A stretch of DNA of 64,000 nucleotides from Panax quinquefolius (lineage: Eukaryota; Streptophyta; Magnoliopsida; Apiales; Araliaceae), in the NCBI GenBank assembly GCA_020205615.1, contig CM035163.1, positions 49,198,920-49,262,919 of the forward strand, in the 5' to 3' direction. The notes under the pieces are model-generated. The model saw only the letters and a list, made by a program, of their open reading frames with translations. It did no database searches and was not told the DNA's origin. This document shows, piece by piece, positions 46,872 through 58,555 of this stretch (position 1 is the stretch's first letter; each line of letters starts with the position of its first letter). Position numbers and translations under genes: made by a program.

Positions 46872-49559
46872 TGTGAGTTTAAATACAATTATTGTCTTCT
46901 AGACAATATACACACCCAAATAAATTCTCATCACAATTATTTATACATTATTTTACAAAATTGTGAGGACTACTAAACAACTCTCTCTAGAACCTTCATT
47001 CCATACCTCGACTAAGTACTGCTACATTCTCGCCTCCCGAGAAGAAAAATGGAACAAAAAGGAAAAGGTGAGCTCAACTAGCCCAAGAAAAGAATATTAT
47101 GACTAAGATAATATACAACAAATTATCGTTAGTCTTCAACAGGAAAAATCTAATAGAATACAATAGACAAACCAGGTTTTAAATCAACAACCTGCAATGA
47201 AACAACGATTCATTAGAAGAGTTAAGTAGAGAATGCAAACTACTATCTTCTATATATGAATTTAAAAGTTCATCGTCGATATTTTATCCTGTAACATCAA
47301 TCAATATATATCCGGAATCAAATATTCATCTTTGCACTACAGCCAAAGATATTCATCATTGACCATGTTCATCTAAACACTGCTCATCTTTGCACTACGG
47401 GCCAAAGATATTAATCAATGAGTCATGTTCATCTCTACACTGCTCATCTTTTTACTACTACGCCAAAGATATTCATCAAGAAATCATTCATCTTTGCACT
47501 ACAAGCCAAAGATATTCGGTTATATCATCATTTAAGACCGAGGATGATGAAAATATTTCAAAGAAAACGAATCCAAAGAAAACAAAAGAACAATATTAAG
47601 GATTCGTATTTTTTAAACAATCCAAGTTCAAAAATACTTCATAAGTAATCGAGTGGAGTAAAATTCAAGAATGATCAAAACATGGATACAATCAAAGCTA
47701 GTATCCATAATAGATATTTTGGACAAAAAGAAGAAATTTCATTTTTCTATGAATAGTGCTTGATATCGTGAATAGTAACTCCGACACCAAAAGATAGAAA
47801 TTTCACAAAAAATATCTTCACGCTTCGTGAATAGTTCTCGTGAATAAGTAACTCGTGAATAGTAACTCATGAATAGTAACTCGTGAATAAGAACTCATGA
47901 ATAGTAACCCCGATATGAAAAAGTTCCAAATTTGATAAAATTTCCAACCAATATTTCTAAGATAATGATATTGAAGAAATAATATCATTTTGAATAAAAT
48001 AACATCCCTTACCTCGAAAGACAAGATTTAGTTGAAACACCTGGGATATAAAGCTATGACTTGAACTTGCACCGTGATATAGCAACACTCAAAGTATACT
48101 CAAAATACTCACAAGAATACGCTCGATAATATAGAGAGAAAAACTTCAGTTTCTGTGTGATTTTCAATTCTAACCTAAGCACCTATTTATAGGAAAATGC
48201 TTTAGAAACACCAAAAAAGAGAAAATTTATTAAAATATTAATATTAATATTACAATTCCTACGCCCACTTCTAAGGATCTGAATTTAGCCACTTCTAACA
48301 CATATAAGACCCACAACAATGACAAAAAACGTTTTTGTCATTTTAAATATTTTATACTTCCAAAATTAATTATTTTGGAACTCAAAAACTTCAATAATTC
48401 ATAATAAATAGCCTTTTATCGTAAAATTTGAATCTCGCGACTTTTTATAGGAAATTCAATTCTCTACAACTTTGCAGAAGAAAGTTTTTCCAAATTCCAA
48501 ATGAAATTGACCCAAATCCATAAAAACTAGATTTTACAGGCTATAATCAAATTTCAGTCAAGAAATGGGGTCCACCGACACACAAAACATGTGTTAATCA
48601 TTTAATGAAACAAGAATACTCTTCCTCCTCATATACTCATATATTCCACATTCATTGTAAAAATATCATCATTATTATATTATTAAAATATAATAATATA
48701 TTTAAATGAATTATTTTATCAGAAAAAGATAAAATTTCAATTTTCAACAATTGTCACTTTAAAAATTTTCTCCATCTATATCCACATAAAATCAATATTT
48801 TCCTCATCATATAAATCAATAATTAATTATTCACAAATAATATTACAGAATCACAAGATCTTGTGGTGCCGCCTCCTAGAGAAAGAGGGCTTTCCAATAA
48901 GGATCTCTCCTTACTGGGCCATGATTAGGTGACCAAACCTCTCCTGTATGTAACTTTCTAGACATTGCCAATAATGTTATCCAATAATATTATTCGGATA
49001 ATATGAATTATTGCTCTGATAATGAAAAATACTTGTGTAATGACAATTTATTGAAACAACGGTAATATAAAATATCAATGCAAAGAATTATTGAATCAAT
49101 AAAATAAAATCTTTGAATAAGAATTATCTGTAATAATTATTGAGTAATGCCTTCTTCACGTAAGAATCAATAATTGGTGCAATACCGCATGTCTTCTGCT
49201 TCAACAACGCATATTAGTGTGTTTTAACCAACGGTATTCCAACAATTATTAATTGAATAACTACGCCAAGTATTTATAAACAACTTATATTTGTCGTTTT
49301 TTCATCCAATCGCTTTCCGCTTATGGGGCCCATAAAAGATCGCTACTGTCAGCATTTAATATTCCCTCGACAAAGATTTAATATTCCACGACCAAACGAA
49401 ATATTCTCGACAATAATGAATATTTTATAACCACTTGCTTATTCAAATATTTATGTATTTTACCCATAACTATCCACATTAATCAAATCAACCCTTACTA
49501 TTTCAAAATAATAAATAGAGGAAAATAAATTTCATTTATTAATAATTTGGGGTCTTACA
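46872..49559 (-). repeat. Main part of the LTR of element O
   Basis: The right end is GGGGTCTTACA (LTR start TGTAAGACCCC reversed). Internal landmarks: GCACTACRGCCAAAGATATTCATC repeats (47330-47520), ACTCGTGAATAGTA units (47820-47910) and a conserved block with CTTTCTAGACA and AAGAGGGCTTTCC (48880-48965). That block is shared, inverted, with the plus-strand LTR at 51655-51750. Confidence 0.75.
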
Positions 49560-49633
49560 TACATTCAAATTATTTAAACATTAAGAGCTATTTCATTCAA
49601 TTTTATCAAACGTCCCCTTAGAATAGTATAGAA

Positions 49634-50015
49634 CTCCCTCTGTTTCATTAAAAAAAACTTTCATAAAATTCAAAAAAATTATGTTAAGAAAAAGGAAAAT
49701 AATTTTATTTTTATTTTTTTCACGGCAAAAATACAATAAGATTTTTTAATTTTTTAAAAATGTAATAGATCCTATTTAAGTAATTTTAAGGGTTAAATAA
49801 TTTTTAAAATATATTAAATTTGAATTATATACTTGGAATAATTTTTAAGTTATTGATATTGTCCGTGCAAAAATTATGATGTACATGTAAGACAGTTTTA
49901 TAATTATTTTAATGACATTTTTCACTTTAAACTATATTAATTATTTTTCTTTTCAAAAGCAATTTTTAATAATATATTTTTGACATCTTTTAATTTGTGG
50001 GAAGGAGGGAGGGAG
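49634..50015. mobile_element. Stowaway-like MITE
   Basis: The left end is CTCCCTCTGTTTCATTAAAA. The right end, reversed, is CTCCCTCCCTCCTTCCCACA followed by AATTAAAAG. The ends fit Stowaway termini. The exact borders and TA duplication are unclear because the right end is a GGGA repeat. Confidence 0.5.
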
Positions 50016-50020
50016 AACAA

Positions 50021-50172
50021 ATCATCTGTCTCTATTTCTCTGTCCCCCATTTAAATTTTGACACCTAATCTCTTATTTAATTTTAGAGTTAATTGGTGTT
50101 AAGTAAGAAGATATGTGTCAAAATTTAAGTGTGGGGACACAAGAGAGACAAAGAAAATAGGGACAGAGGACC
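50021..50172. mobile_element. Foldback MITE, copy 1
   Basis: The two halves are inverted copies: CTGTCTCTATTTCTCTGTCC at the left and, reversed, CTGTCCCTATTTTCTTTGTC at the right, with AAATTTTGACAC in both arms. It pairs over most of its length. The same family occurs at 50462-50628. Confidence 0.65.
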
Positions 50173-50461
50173 TGTATCTTTTAATTGTTGTTGGAATTAT
50201 ATGATTTTGATTTGACTCATTTGAGCGGTTCTAATTAGTTTCTAGTACTTGAATGATTAGATTTGTTGGTGTTCCATAAGATCACGCCATATCTTCTTCT
50301 ACTTTATGTTTCGGTAGCTCAGACAGAAGCATTTAGGTTGATGGACAATGGAGAATTTCATACCATTCACTCATTTTTGAGGAAGATATGTACGAAAGTT
50401 GGTTCCTTGATTCAAACTTTATTAAAATTTTGATCAACTAACCAAGTAGTAATACGAGAGC

Positions 50462-50628
50462 AGATCCTTTGTTCTCAAATTTTCTGTCTCTCTTGTGTTC
50501 CCTTACTTAAATTTTGATATATGTCATTTTATTTAATTTTAGAATTAATTAATATTAAGTAAGAGATTATGTGTCAAAATTTAAGTGGAGGGACACAAGG
50601 GGACAGAAAATTTAAGTACAGAGGATCT
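50462..50628. mobile_element. Foldback MITE, copy 2
   Basis: The left arm starts AGATCCTTTGTTCTCAAATT and the right arm reversed starts AGATCCTCTGTACTTAAATT; both continue with TTCTGTC and CTTGTG. The arms are about 75 bases long around a short AT-rich centre. No clear target duplication was identified. Confidence 0.7.
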
Positions 50629-51002
50629 ACTAATTTATATTACTTGAAAAGAATCGTTATGTTTCAAGTCCCTAACTTTGAGGAATTTTGTTACAAGCAT
50701 GAGGAATTTTGATAACTAAGAACGAGTATCATTTGAATATTATTCGATCATCATATACAAATACAAATATTCAGTTCTAAATAGTAAAGGTAGGGGTGCA
50801 ACTTGGGTTCAACAACTCACGAGTATTCCGAGTCCATCCATAATTTTATGATACTTGAATGAATTATTTTTTACATTTTTAAAAACTCGACCATCCAATA
50901 GCCCCCCAAGTTTAATTTGAGTGGGTTTGTGTTTAAAACCCGAGTTCGCTCAAATTATATATATATTTGGTGTATTACCAGTCATCAATATATTTTTAAC
51001 GG

Positions 51003-51120
51003 ATCAGTCCCTCAAAATAGATTCACACAACTCATCTTGATTCACCAAAATACATACTACAAAGTTCAAATACAAAGTTTCTTATTTATAACTATTAAAC
51101 TGTCATGCAAAATACGACCA
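51003..51120 (-). repeat. LTR U5-end fragment related to element O
   Basis: It resembles 29550-29665 in the same orientation (shared ATACAT..TACAAA, CAAATACAA and TGCAAAATACGAC). It ends where a plus-strand LTR begins at 51122. No primer-binding site is seen beside it. Confidence 0.5.
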
Positions 51121-51121
51121 C

Positions 51122-51825
51122 TGTAAAACCCCAACTTTTATAAATAAAGATTTAATTTTCTTTAAATATTATTTTTGAATAATAAGGTGTGGATTTGATA
51201 TAATGTTATAGTTGTGGGTAATAATTATAAATTTTGTAAAGTAAGCAAGTTGTTATAAAATATTCATTTGATCGGGGAATATTCGTTTTATCAGGGAATA
51301 TTCTTACGACAGCATAATCATTGGTGGACTCCGCAACGGAATTACTGTCGGAGTTAGAAAACAACAGAAATACCTTTTTATAAAAATAACGGCAAAACTT
51401 TTACTGTTAACTGTTGAAATACCCGGTGATAAAAGTATAGTAATATGCGTGGTTGCTTAGTAGCACACGGTATTGTACAATATCTTTAACTATTGATGCT
51501 TACGTGAAAAGTCACTCAATTTTATTCAATTATTGTCACAGTAATTGCTGCATAATATCTCACGTTATTGATTCAATTATTGTCACAATATTTTATATTA
51601 TTAAATCAATAATTGAGACGACAAAGTTATTCATATTATTATTTGTATTATTGACGATGTCTAGAAAGTTCTGTCGAGAAAAGGTATTTGGTCACCTAAT
51701 TGCGCGTCAATAAAGAGAAATCCTTATCGGAAAGCCCCCTCTTTCATGGGAATGATTTGATTGTTAATATTGCGAGTTATAATATTAATGATGGATAAAT
51801 GTTGTTAAAAATGTATTTGGAAAAG
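51122..51825 (+). repeat. LTR of a plus-strand Ty3/gypsy element, left part
   Basis: It starts TGTAAAACCCCAACTTTTAT, the plus-strand counterpart of TGTAAGACCCC in element O, and shares the CTAGAAAGTT and AAAGCCCCCTCTTTC block. It is interrupted at AAAAG by the Athila-type element. Confidence 0.75.
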
Positions 51826-53107
51826 TGATGATTGGGTAATATACCCATGAATTAATTATGTTTAATCTTAATTTGTTGTGTGTTCAAAGCGTTTTTAGAA
51901 TTATTTTACTCGCTTTAGTGTGTTGTGGCGGGATGATGGTGCGTTGTTGGAGCAATTGGGAGCAATTAGGTCGAAAAAAAGGGCAAGATTCTTTACATTC
52001 AATAAATACGGGCGCTATCCCCAGTGCTATAAAAAGTCACGGAGCGCTTAGTCCCTCATTGACTCGGAAGAGGCGCCAGCGTGAGAACAAAGCGTGAAAT
52101 CCCTATCGACTTGTCATTGACTTTAGTTAATGAGTATTGGAAGCCTAATTGAACAAGGATTGTTGGAATTGGACAGAAATATATAAATTGATTTATTTTT
52201 ATTGAATTTGGGGGATTCTACACAATTGGAGATTGGAGGAAGGAAGAAGAGCAGATCTGAAGGCTACAACTTGGAGTTTTTCTTCTCCTTTATTCTTTTA
52301 AATTGTGTAACTTCTTAGAGATGATTTATCAAGTATTTGTGGTTTTTATTTTCATCATGAACTAATTCTTTTTATTAAGATTCCAATGGAACCTTTTATG
52401 TTTATGAATTGATTATTTAATTTATTCCAATTATTTATGTTGAAGTGAATTGTTCATCATGCCTTGTATTTATTGATTAATTATCTGGCCAATAATTACC
52501 TTGTTACTCTAGAAGGAATTGAGAAAGGAATTCTAGGGTTAGAACTGGGCATGGTGACATGTGACTTAGTTATTTGTACAGTGAATAATTAGGTTTGTGA
52601 ATAGAATGAGAATATCTATTTGCCAAATGTAACACATAAGGAATTGGGTTTGTAGCGAGTTTAATTCAATTGTTTTGCATAGAGTATAGCAAAATTAATC
52701 TGGGTTAAATAGAAGGCAATTGATCACTCGAGAGAGGGCTTTTGGCGCTTGAGAATTCCTGTTAACAATTCAGTAGACATAATAATTGGGATAGTTGAAT
52801 AATTGATTTAATAATCATAATTGGGGAAATTGGAGTTTTAATTATCATTCATTTGCATTCAAATAATTCTTAATTTGTTTTTTTTTGTTTTCTTTTGGCA
52901 GAATTTCTTAATTATATTTACAATTAGTTTTCTTAGTTTTAATAATCATAATTTTTGGGTGTTTAAATAAAATTGAATTGATACAGTACTAGTAGTTGGA
53001 ATTTATTAATTAGAATTCTATGAGGGATCGACACTCTAATTTATCACTATATTACTTGTTGATCGTGTATACTTGCACGTTTGCCTTGATTGAGAAATCA
53101 ACCAACA
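51826..53107 (+). repeat. 5' LTR of the Athila-type element
   Basis: TGATGATTGGG...CAACCAACA. A TATA-like ATATATAAATTG lies at about 52182. It is nearly identical to the 3' LTR from 52300 on; differences concentrate at 51950-52110 and 52250-52275. Confidence 0.9.
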
Positions 53108-53113
53108 AGTTTT

Positions 53114-53131
53114 TGGCGCCGTTGCCGGGGA
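53114..53131 (+). other. Primer-binding site, tRNA-Asp type
   Basis: TGGCGCCGTTGCCGGGGA is complementary to the 3' end of plant tRNA-Asp, the primer known for Athila elements. It lies six bases after the LTR. Confidence 0.85.
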
Positions 53132-53235
53132 TTTCTTTGTTAAAATTAATTCCATATTAGTTATAATCAATTCGGTCTTAATTTAAACGTTACTTAATTT
53201 TTCTTCTTGTTTTCGCAGGAATTCTTTGCAAGTGT

Positions 53236-54550
53236 ATGCACACTGGATCAAGGGCAAGAAGGGAATTTTTTCCTTATATCGACGAGATTGAAAGGAAATT
53301 CCGAAAAGGGCAATCGACTAGTGCGTTATCACCTGAGGAAGAAAAACTGGAGGAACAAGAAATTCCAGTGAACATGGCAGGGAACGATCAGAAATCACTT
53401 CGAGACTATGCCATGCCCAATGTCACGGATATACAGTCAAGCATTAGGAGACCGGCTATCAATGCTAACAATTTTGAGATCAAACCGGCAACCATTCAAA
53501 TGCTTCAGAATTAATGCCAGTTTGGGGGTGGTCCATTAGATGATCCGAATGAGCATATCTTGAGTTTCTTGGAAGTTTGTGACACTTTTAAATTCAACAA
53601 TGTGTCAGAAGATGCTACAAGATTGAGAATATTCCCATTTACTTTGAAAGACAAAGCACGCAGTTGGTTATATGCTCAGCCTCCGGACTCAATCCACACT
53701 TGGGATGACTTGGCTCAAAAATTTCTAGCTAGGTTTTTCCCACCAGCCAAATCAGCAAAACTACGGAATGACATTCATACCTTCGCATAGTTTGATTCAA
53801 AATCGTTGTATGAGGCGTGGGAAAGGTTTAAGGATATGCTCCGCAAGTGCCCACATCATGGAATTCCACAGTGGATGCAATTAGCGATATTTTGCGATGG
53901 TTTAAAAGCATCCACAAGGGCAAGTATTGACGCAATAGTAGGAGGAGCGATTATGTCTAAAAACCTCGAAGAAGCATTTCAGTTGTTAGAAACGATGGCC
54001 ACCAACAATTATCAGTGGCCCATGACGAGGTCAAATCCTCCGAAAGCAGCGGAAAAGTATGATGTGGATGCGATAACATCTTTACAAGTGCAAATGTCCG
54101 CAATGGCTAAGCAGATAGAATTAATGCGCGCACAATCCACTCAGCAGGTAGCTATGGTATGTGAAATTTGTGCTGGGGGTCATACTACGGATCAATGTGC
54201 CATCAATGCTGAAGCAACACAATATGTGGGGAGTTATAGTAGGTCTACTCAGCCTTATCCAAACCAAAATACATATAATCCGGGGTGGAGAAATCATCCT
54301 GGCTTTTCATAGAGCAACAACCAAGCTGCAGAACAAGCACCGAGACAGCAAAACAATTCCGGGTTTCAAAACCGGACACAACAACCCGTCAAGCAAAAAA
54401 GCAAGTCAAAGAAGCTTTGGAAAGAGTTGTTAAGACAACTGAGAAAAGGTGCGATGAGAGTGATAAAAGATTGAATCAAGTGGAGTTGAGTATACAAAGT
54501 CAGACTGCGAGTATACAAAGTTAGACTGCATCAATCAAAAACTTAGACAA
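53236..54550 (+). pseudogene. gag: Athila gag
   Basis: gag packages element RNA into particles. The start at 53236 (MHTGSRARREF) is followed by the retrotransposon gag domain (LSFLEVCDTFKFNNV, TLKDKARSWLY, WDDLAQKFLARFFPP, then YEAWERFKDMLRKCPHHG at about 53806-53859). The zinc knuckle CEICAGGHTTDQC follows at about 54163-54201. One frame runs from 53236 to 54312 but has stops at 53512 (TAA) and 53788 (TAG) and ends at a TAG (54310). After that a Gln/Asn-rich tail continues to a further TAG near 54522. Two of the TAGs replace a probable CAG and one a probable TGG, as expected from C-to-T change. It is otherwise well preserved. Confidence 0.85.
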
Positions 54551-54554
54551 TCAA

Positions 54555-55675
54555 TTGGGACAATTAGCACATGCATTGAATAACCGACCACTTGGAACAC
54601 TTCCGAGTGACACCGAGAAAAACCCGGGCAGAGATGAGCATTGTAAAGCGGTAACTCTACGTAGTGGGAAAGAACTACAAGACTTGGTCACGGATAAGGA
54701 AAAGGAGGACAAGGCACAAATCGAAATAGAGAAAGTGGTGGATACCGAAAAGCACCATGAGGAGATCTCACAGCAGAAAAATTCGAAACCAACCATTACA
54801 ATGCCTCCCATACCGTATCCGCAGAGATTTCAGAAATCCAAGTTAGATAAGCAGTTCTCACGATTTTTGGATATCTTCAAGAAATTGCACATCAACATCC
54901 CCATCGCCGAAGCCTTGGAACAGATGCCGAGTTATGCGAAGTTTATGAAGGAGATTTTGTCAAAGAAGAGAAAATTGGGTGAATTCGAGACCGTAGCATT
55001 GACAGAAGAATGCAGTGCTATCATTCAGAATAAGTTACCGCCAAAGCTCAAGGACCCAGGTAGCTTTAATATACCGTGCGAGATTGGAAATCAGTTTTCT
55101 GGACGAGCCTTATGTGATTTGGGGGCAAGTATTAATCTAATGCCGTTATCCGTCTACAGTCAGTTCGGACTTCAGGCTCCACGCCCAACAAATATCAGTT
55201 TGCAGCTAGCGGATAGATCGGTTACATATCCACGAGGTATAGTTGAAGATGTGCTAGTAAAAGTGGATAAATTTATCTTCCCCGCGATTTCTTTATTCTA
55301 GATTGTGAAGTGGACAGTGAGATTCCGATCATTCTTGGGCGACCATTTTTGGCAACAGGCAGAACACTGATTGATGTTCAAAAAGGTGAATTGACAATGC
55401 GAGTTGAAGATCAACAGGTCACCTTTAATGTCTTCAAGTTAATGTCGTATCCTAAAGAAAAAGGTGAATGTATGCGGGTTGATATCTTGGAGGAATTGGT
55501 GAATCATAAATTCAGCACAACCTTCTCAGAGGACCCACTTGAATCTATTTTGTTCGGGGCAGACGAATATGGTATTGAAGAAGATATCGAATACGTCAAA
55601 TGGCTAGACACACCAGTAGTTTTTCGAAAAAGCATTCAATCCTTCGGGATAGAAAGGGTACAGAAAATCAAGTAG
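54555..55675 (+). pseudogene. pol: Athila pol start: linker and aspartic protease
   Basis: A first open part (54555-55301) holds a charged linker, the SRFLDIFKKLHINIPIAEA region and the aspartic protease with the catalytic motif CDLGASINLMP (55112-55144), the form usual in Athila. After a one-base slip in a C-run near 55282 a second frame (55310-55675) gives the protease end SEIPIILGRPFLATGRTLID. It then runs to YVKWLD at about 55605, where the sequence jumps to the tail of RNase H. The protease residues look intact apart from the slip. No YxDD or other reverse transcriptase motif follows. Confidence 0.85.
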
Positions 55676-57083
55676 CGGATCATCTTTCGCGGTTGAAAAA
55701 TGATGAGGTGCAGAGAAAGGACAATGCATTGATTAACGAAAAATTTTCGGACGAACAACTTCTACGAGTGACCACAACATTGCCTTGGTATGCTGATTAT
55801 GTGAATTATGTGGTTGCTAAGGTGTTACCACCGGATTTGAATTCGCAACAACGAAAGAAATTTCTCCATGACGTGAAGCAGTACTATTGGGATGAACCGT
55901 TCTTGTTTAAAGCCTACGCGGATCAAATGATTAGACGTTCTGTACCACATGAAGAGATGGACAGTATCTTGGGTCATTGCCATTTATCCGATTATGGAGG
56001 TCATTATTCCGGTGATCGAATTGCGGCCAAGGTGTTACAATCAGGATTTTACTGGCCTTCATTATTCAAGGATGCGTACCTATATGTGCTAAAGTGTGAC
56101 AGATGCCAACGCGTTGGTAATATCTCCAAGCGAAATGAAATGCCATTTAACTCTATTTTGGAGGTAGAATTGTTCGACGTTTTGGGAATCGACTTCATGG
56201 GACCGTTCCCCTCATATTTTAATAACCAATATATTCTGCTGGCAGTGGATTATGTCTCTAAGTGGGTAGAAGCCACAGCTTTACCCACAAATGATGCTAA
56301 CGTCGTCCTGCGATTTTTTTAAAAAAATATTTTCAAGCGATTTGGGACTCCACGGGCAATAATAAACGATGAGGGAACACATTTTTGCAACAAGCAGTTC
56401 ACAAAATTACTGGTGAAGTATGGGGTTCGTCATAAAATCGCAGCTGCGTATCACCCCCAAACCAATGGCCAAGCTGAGGTCTCGAATAGGGAGGTCAAGA
56501 GAATTCTGGAAAAGGTGGTCAATTCGTCACGAAAAGATTGGTCTTTACGCCTTGACGATGCTCTATGGGCATATCGTCTGACAAATTTATAAGAATCCGA
56601 CGGTATGTCACCTTATCGAATGGTTTACTAAAAAGCGTGTCACCTCACAGTCGAAAGCTAGAACATAGTGCACACTGGGCCATTCGGAAGCTCAATTTTG
56701 ATGAACAAGCAGCGGGAGAGAAAAGGATACTGCAATTAAATGAGATGGATTAATTCCGATTTAACGCTTATGAAAACGCAAAACTCTACAAGGAGAAAGT
56801 CAAAGCTTGGCATGATAAGAAAATTATCGATAAAACATTTGAACCGGGCCAACAAGTCTTGCTCTTCAACTCGAGATTGCATTTATTTCCAGGGAAACTG
56901 AAATCACGTTGGTCAGGTCCTTTTACAGTCGTATCTGTTGCACCACATGGTAACATTGAGATCGAAAAACCAAATTCAAATTGCACATTCAAGGTTAACG
57001 GTCAACGACTCAAACATTACTGGAGTGGACCTATTGAAAGGCAAACTACGGTCATAAATCTCTCCGACCCATTGAATAATTGA
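55600..57083 (+). pseudogene. pol: Athila pol end: RNase H tail and integrase
   Basis: The frame from 55600 starts with the end of RNase H ([17 protein letters not shown]) and continues into integrase, which inserts element cDNA. It has the HHCC zinc-binding region ([13 protein letters not shown]...CDRCQR, about 55975-56112) and catalytic core residues D in LGIDFMGP (about 56190), D in INDEGTHF (about 56370) and E in [11 protein letters not shown] (about 56475). The C-terminal part is LFPGKLKSRWSGPF (about 56880-56925). A T7/A7 run near 56315 shifts the frame, and stops occur near 56590 and 56630. All three DDE residues can be seen, split between two frames. Confidence 0.85.
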
Positions 57084-58555
57084 GCAAACTAGCAAAGTCG
57101 GGCCGTCGACAGTAAACCAAGCGCTTATTGGGAGGCAACCCAATCAATTTTTATTTTATTTTATTTCATTTCTTTGAGTATTTTATTTTATTCTTTTTAT
57201 CTAGTGCATATCATTTCTCTATTTTAGTATTAGAAAGTGGAGTTATTCATCATGGTGGGTGGTTGAGTTTTGAGTGAATATTGGTAGCACAAGTTGTTAA
57301 TTAATTAAATTTCATGTTGCAGGTGAAAGGAAGTGTGAACGAGGGAATTCTTGAAGCCATCGCTTATCAGCGCCTTTTGTGACGTGCAATTTCCATAAAA
57401 TAGCGCCCAGTAATTAAGGAGATATTGAACATACCGCTTCATAAATACCCGATCTTTGTGTTGTAGTACAAAGTTAGCGCCCAAAATACGCTAAGGCGCT
57501 TCACCAGATTCTCGATCAACAAATACCCGGTCTTCAGTATTCCTAGTCTAAAATAGCACCCCTGCCGCTAAGGGCTCTCTGAACCCATCGACTAATAGCA
57601 CTCATCATTTGCTTTTCCCATACAAACACACAGCTTACCTTTGCTGGGATCACCAAGATTCCTATATGGGTTATAATCATTTGACTGTTACACTCCTTCC
57701 TTCTATTGAGCATCACGCCTCGTCTCTTCCATCTCATACACAATTTCTTTCTCTCTCACTTGGATACACCAAACACTGTAAGGCTTATTCTCAAATTCTA
57801 GGGTTCAATCCTCCAATAGTAACATAATTCTCATCTCTCTCACGATCATCTACCAAGGTATGTTGTATGTTTTAATTCCATTTTTGTGCACTAAGCATGG
57901 GTATTGATATATTTGGTAAGTATTCTATATCCGGATGTGTATCTCATCTAGATATAAGAGTTTCTTGTTTTATCTTGCCTAATGGCCATAAATTGCTTAC
58001 TTGGAAATAAAGATTGCATTCATGGTATATTTTTGACTAATAAGGGGTAGGAATTGCTAGTAACTTGGTGAAAATCTAAGTGATTGATGAGTCATTTCTT
58101 AGATGTTTGATGAATTGCTCGAACCATTGATCTTACCCACATGCACACTTATCACTATGTTCAAGCACTATCACTTCTGAACCCATGTGCTACCACATTG
58201 AGTTCAATCTCTTCAGTAGCACTTGTTCTTGGTTACCATCACACATAGTGAATTAGAGTGGGGAGAATTAGACTATATTGATCCATGCATGTCTCCTAAG
58301 GCAATCTATAATCGGTCCTTTTTTGATCGCCTCTTGTGTTGCATGTGCCAACTCTATAAATGGATGAGCCCATGACTCCAATCGGAATACTTGTGCATAT
58401 ATATGTGTTCTTGTGTAATGCACCACCACCCACAAATGTGCTCAATGTCCACATATTTTTCAAAGTTTGGGGGTCGAGTCATACATAAGTTTATTGAAAT
58501 TCAAAAAATCTGTTCAATCCTAATATATACATGCTTGTACTTGCAGATTCTCAAT
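57084..58555 (+). other. Spacer between integrase and the third ORF
   Basis: It begins with the conserved GCGCTTATTGGGAGGCAACC block (57112-57141). No coding sequence is recognised. Two splice-acceptor-like sites occur: TTCATGTTGCAG (about 57312) and TTGTACTTGCAG just before the third ORF (58547). A polypurine-like AAGTTTGGGGGT is at about 58464. Confidence 0.6.

Larger units (their letters stand above)
19480..49559 (-). mobile_element. Outer Ty3/gypsy element O (chromovirus-like), 5' half only, split by three insertions
   Basis: Reading leftwards on the minus strand: a 5' LTR in two parts (49559-46872 and 29670-29550), a primer-binding site (29547-29536, TGGTATCAGAGC, complementary to initiator tRNA-Met), a leader in two parts (29535-29464 and 20249-20161) and a gag relic (20160-19480). 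No pol or 3' LTR is present on the left, so the element is truncated. Element G with Copia-2 inside it splits the LTR, and Copia-1 splits the leader. It is the oldest layer of the stack. A plus-strand relative begins at 51122. Confidence 0.75.
49560..51002. other. Intergenic DNA carrying MITEs
   Basis: No gene is seen. It holds one Stowaway-like element and two foldback elements listed separately. The remaining sequence is AT-rich and unassigned. Confidence 0.6.
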
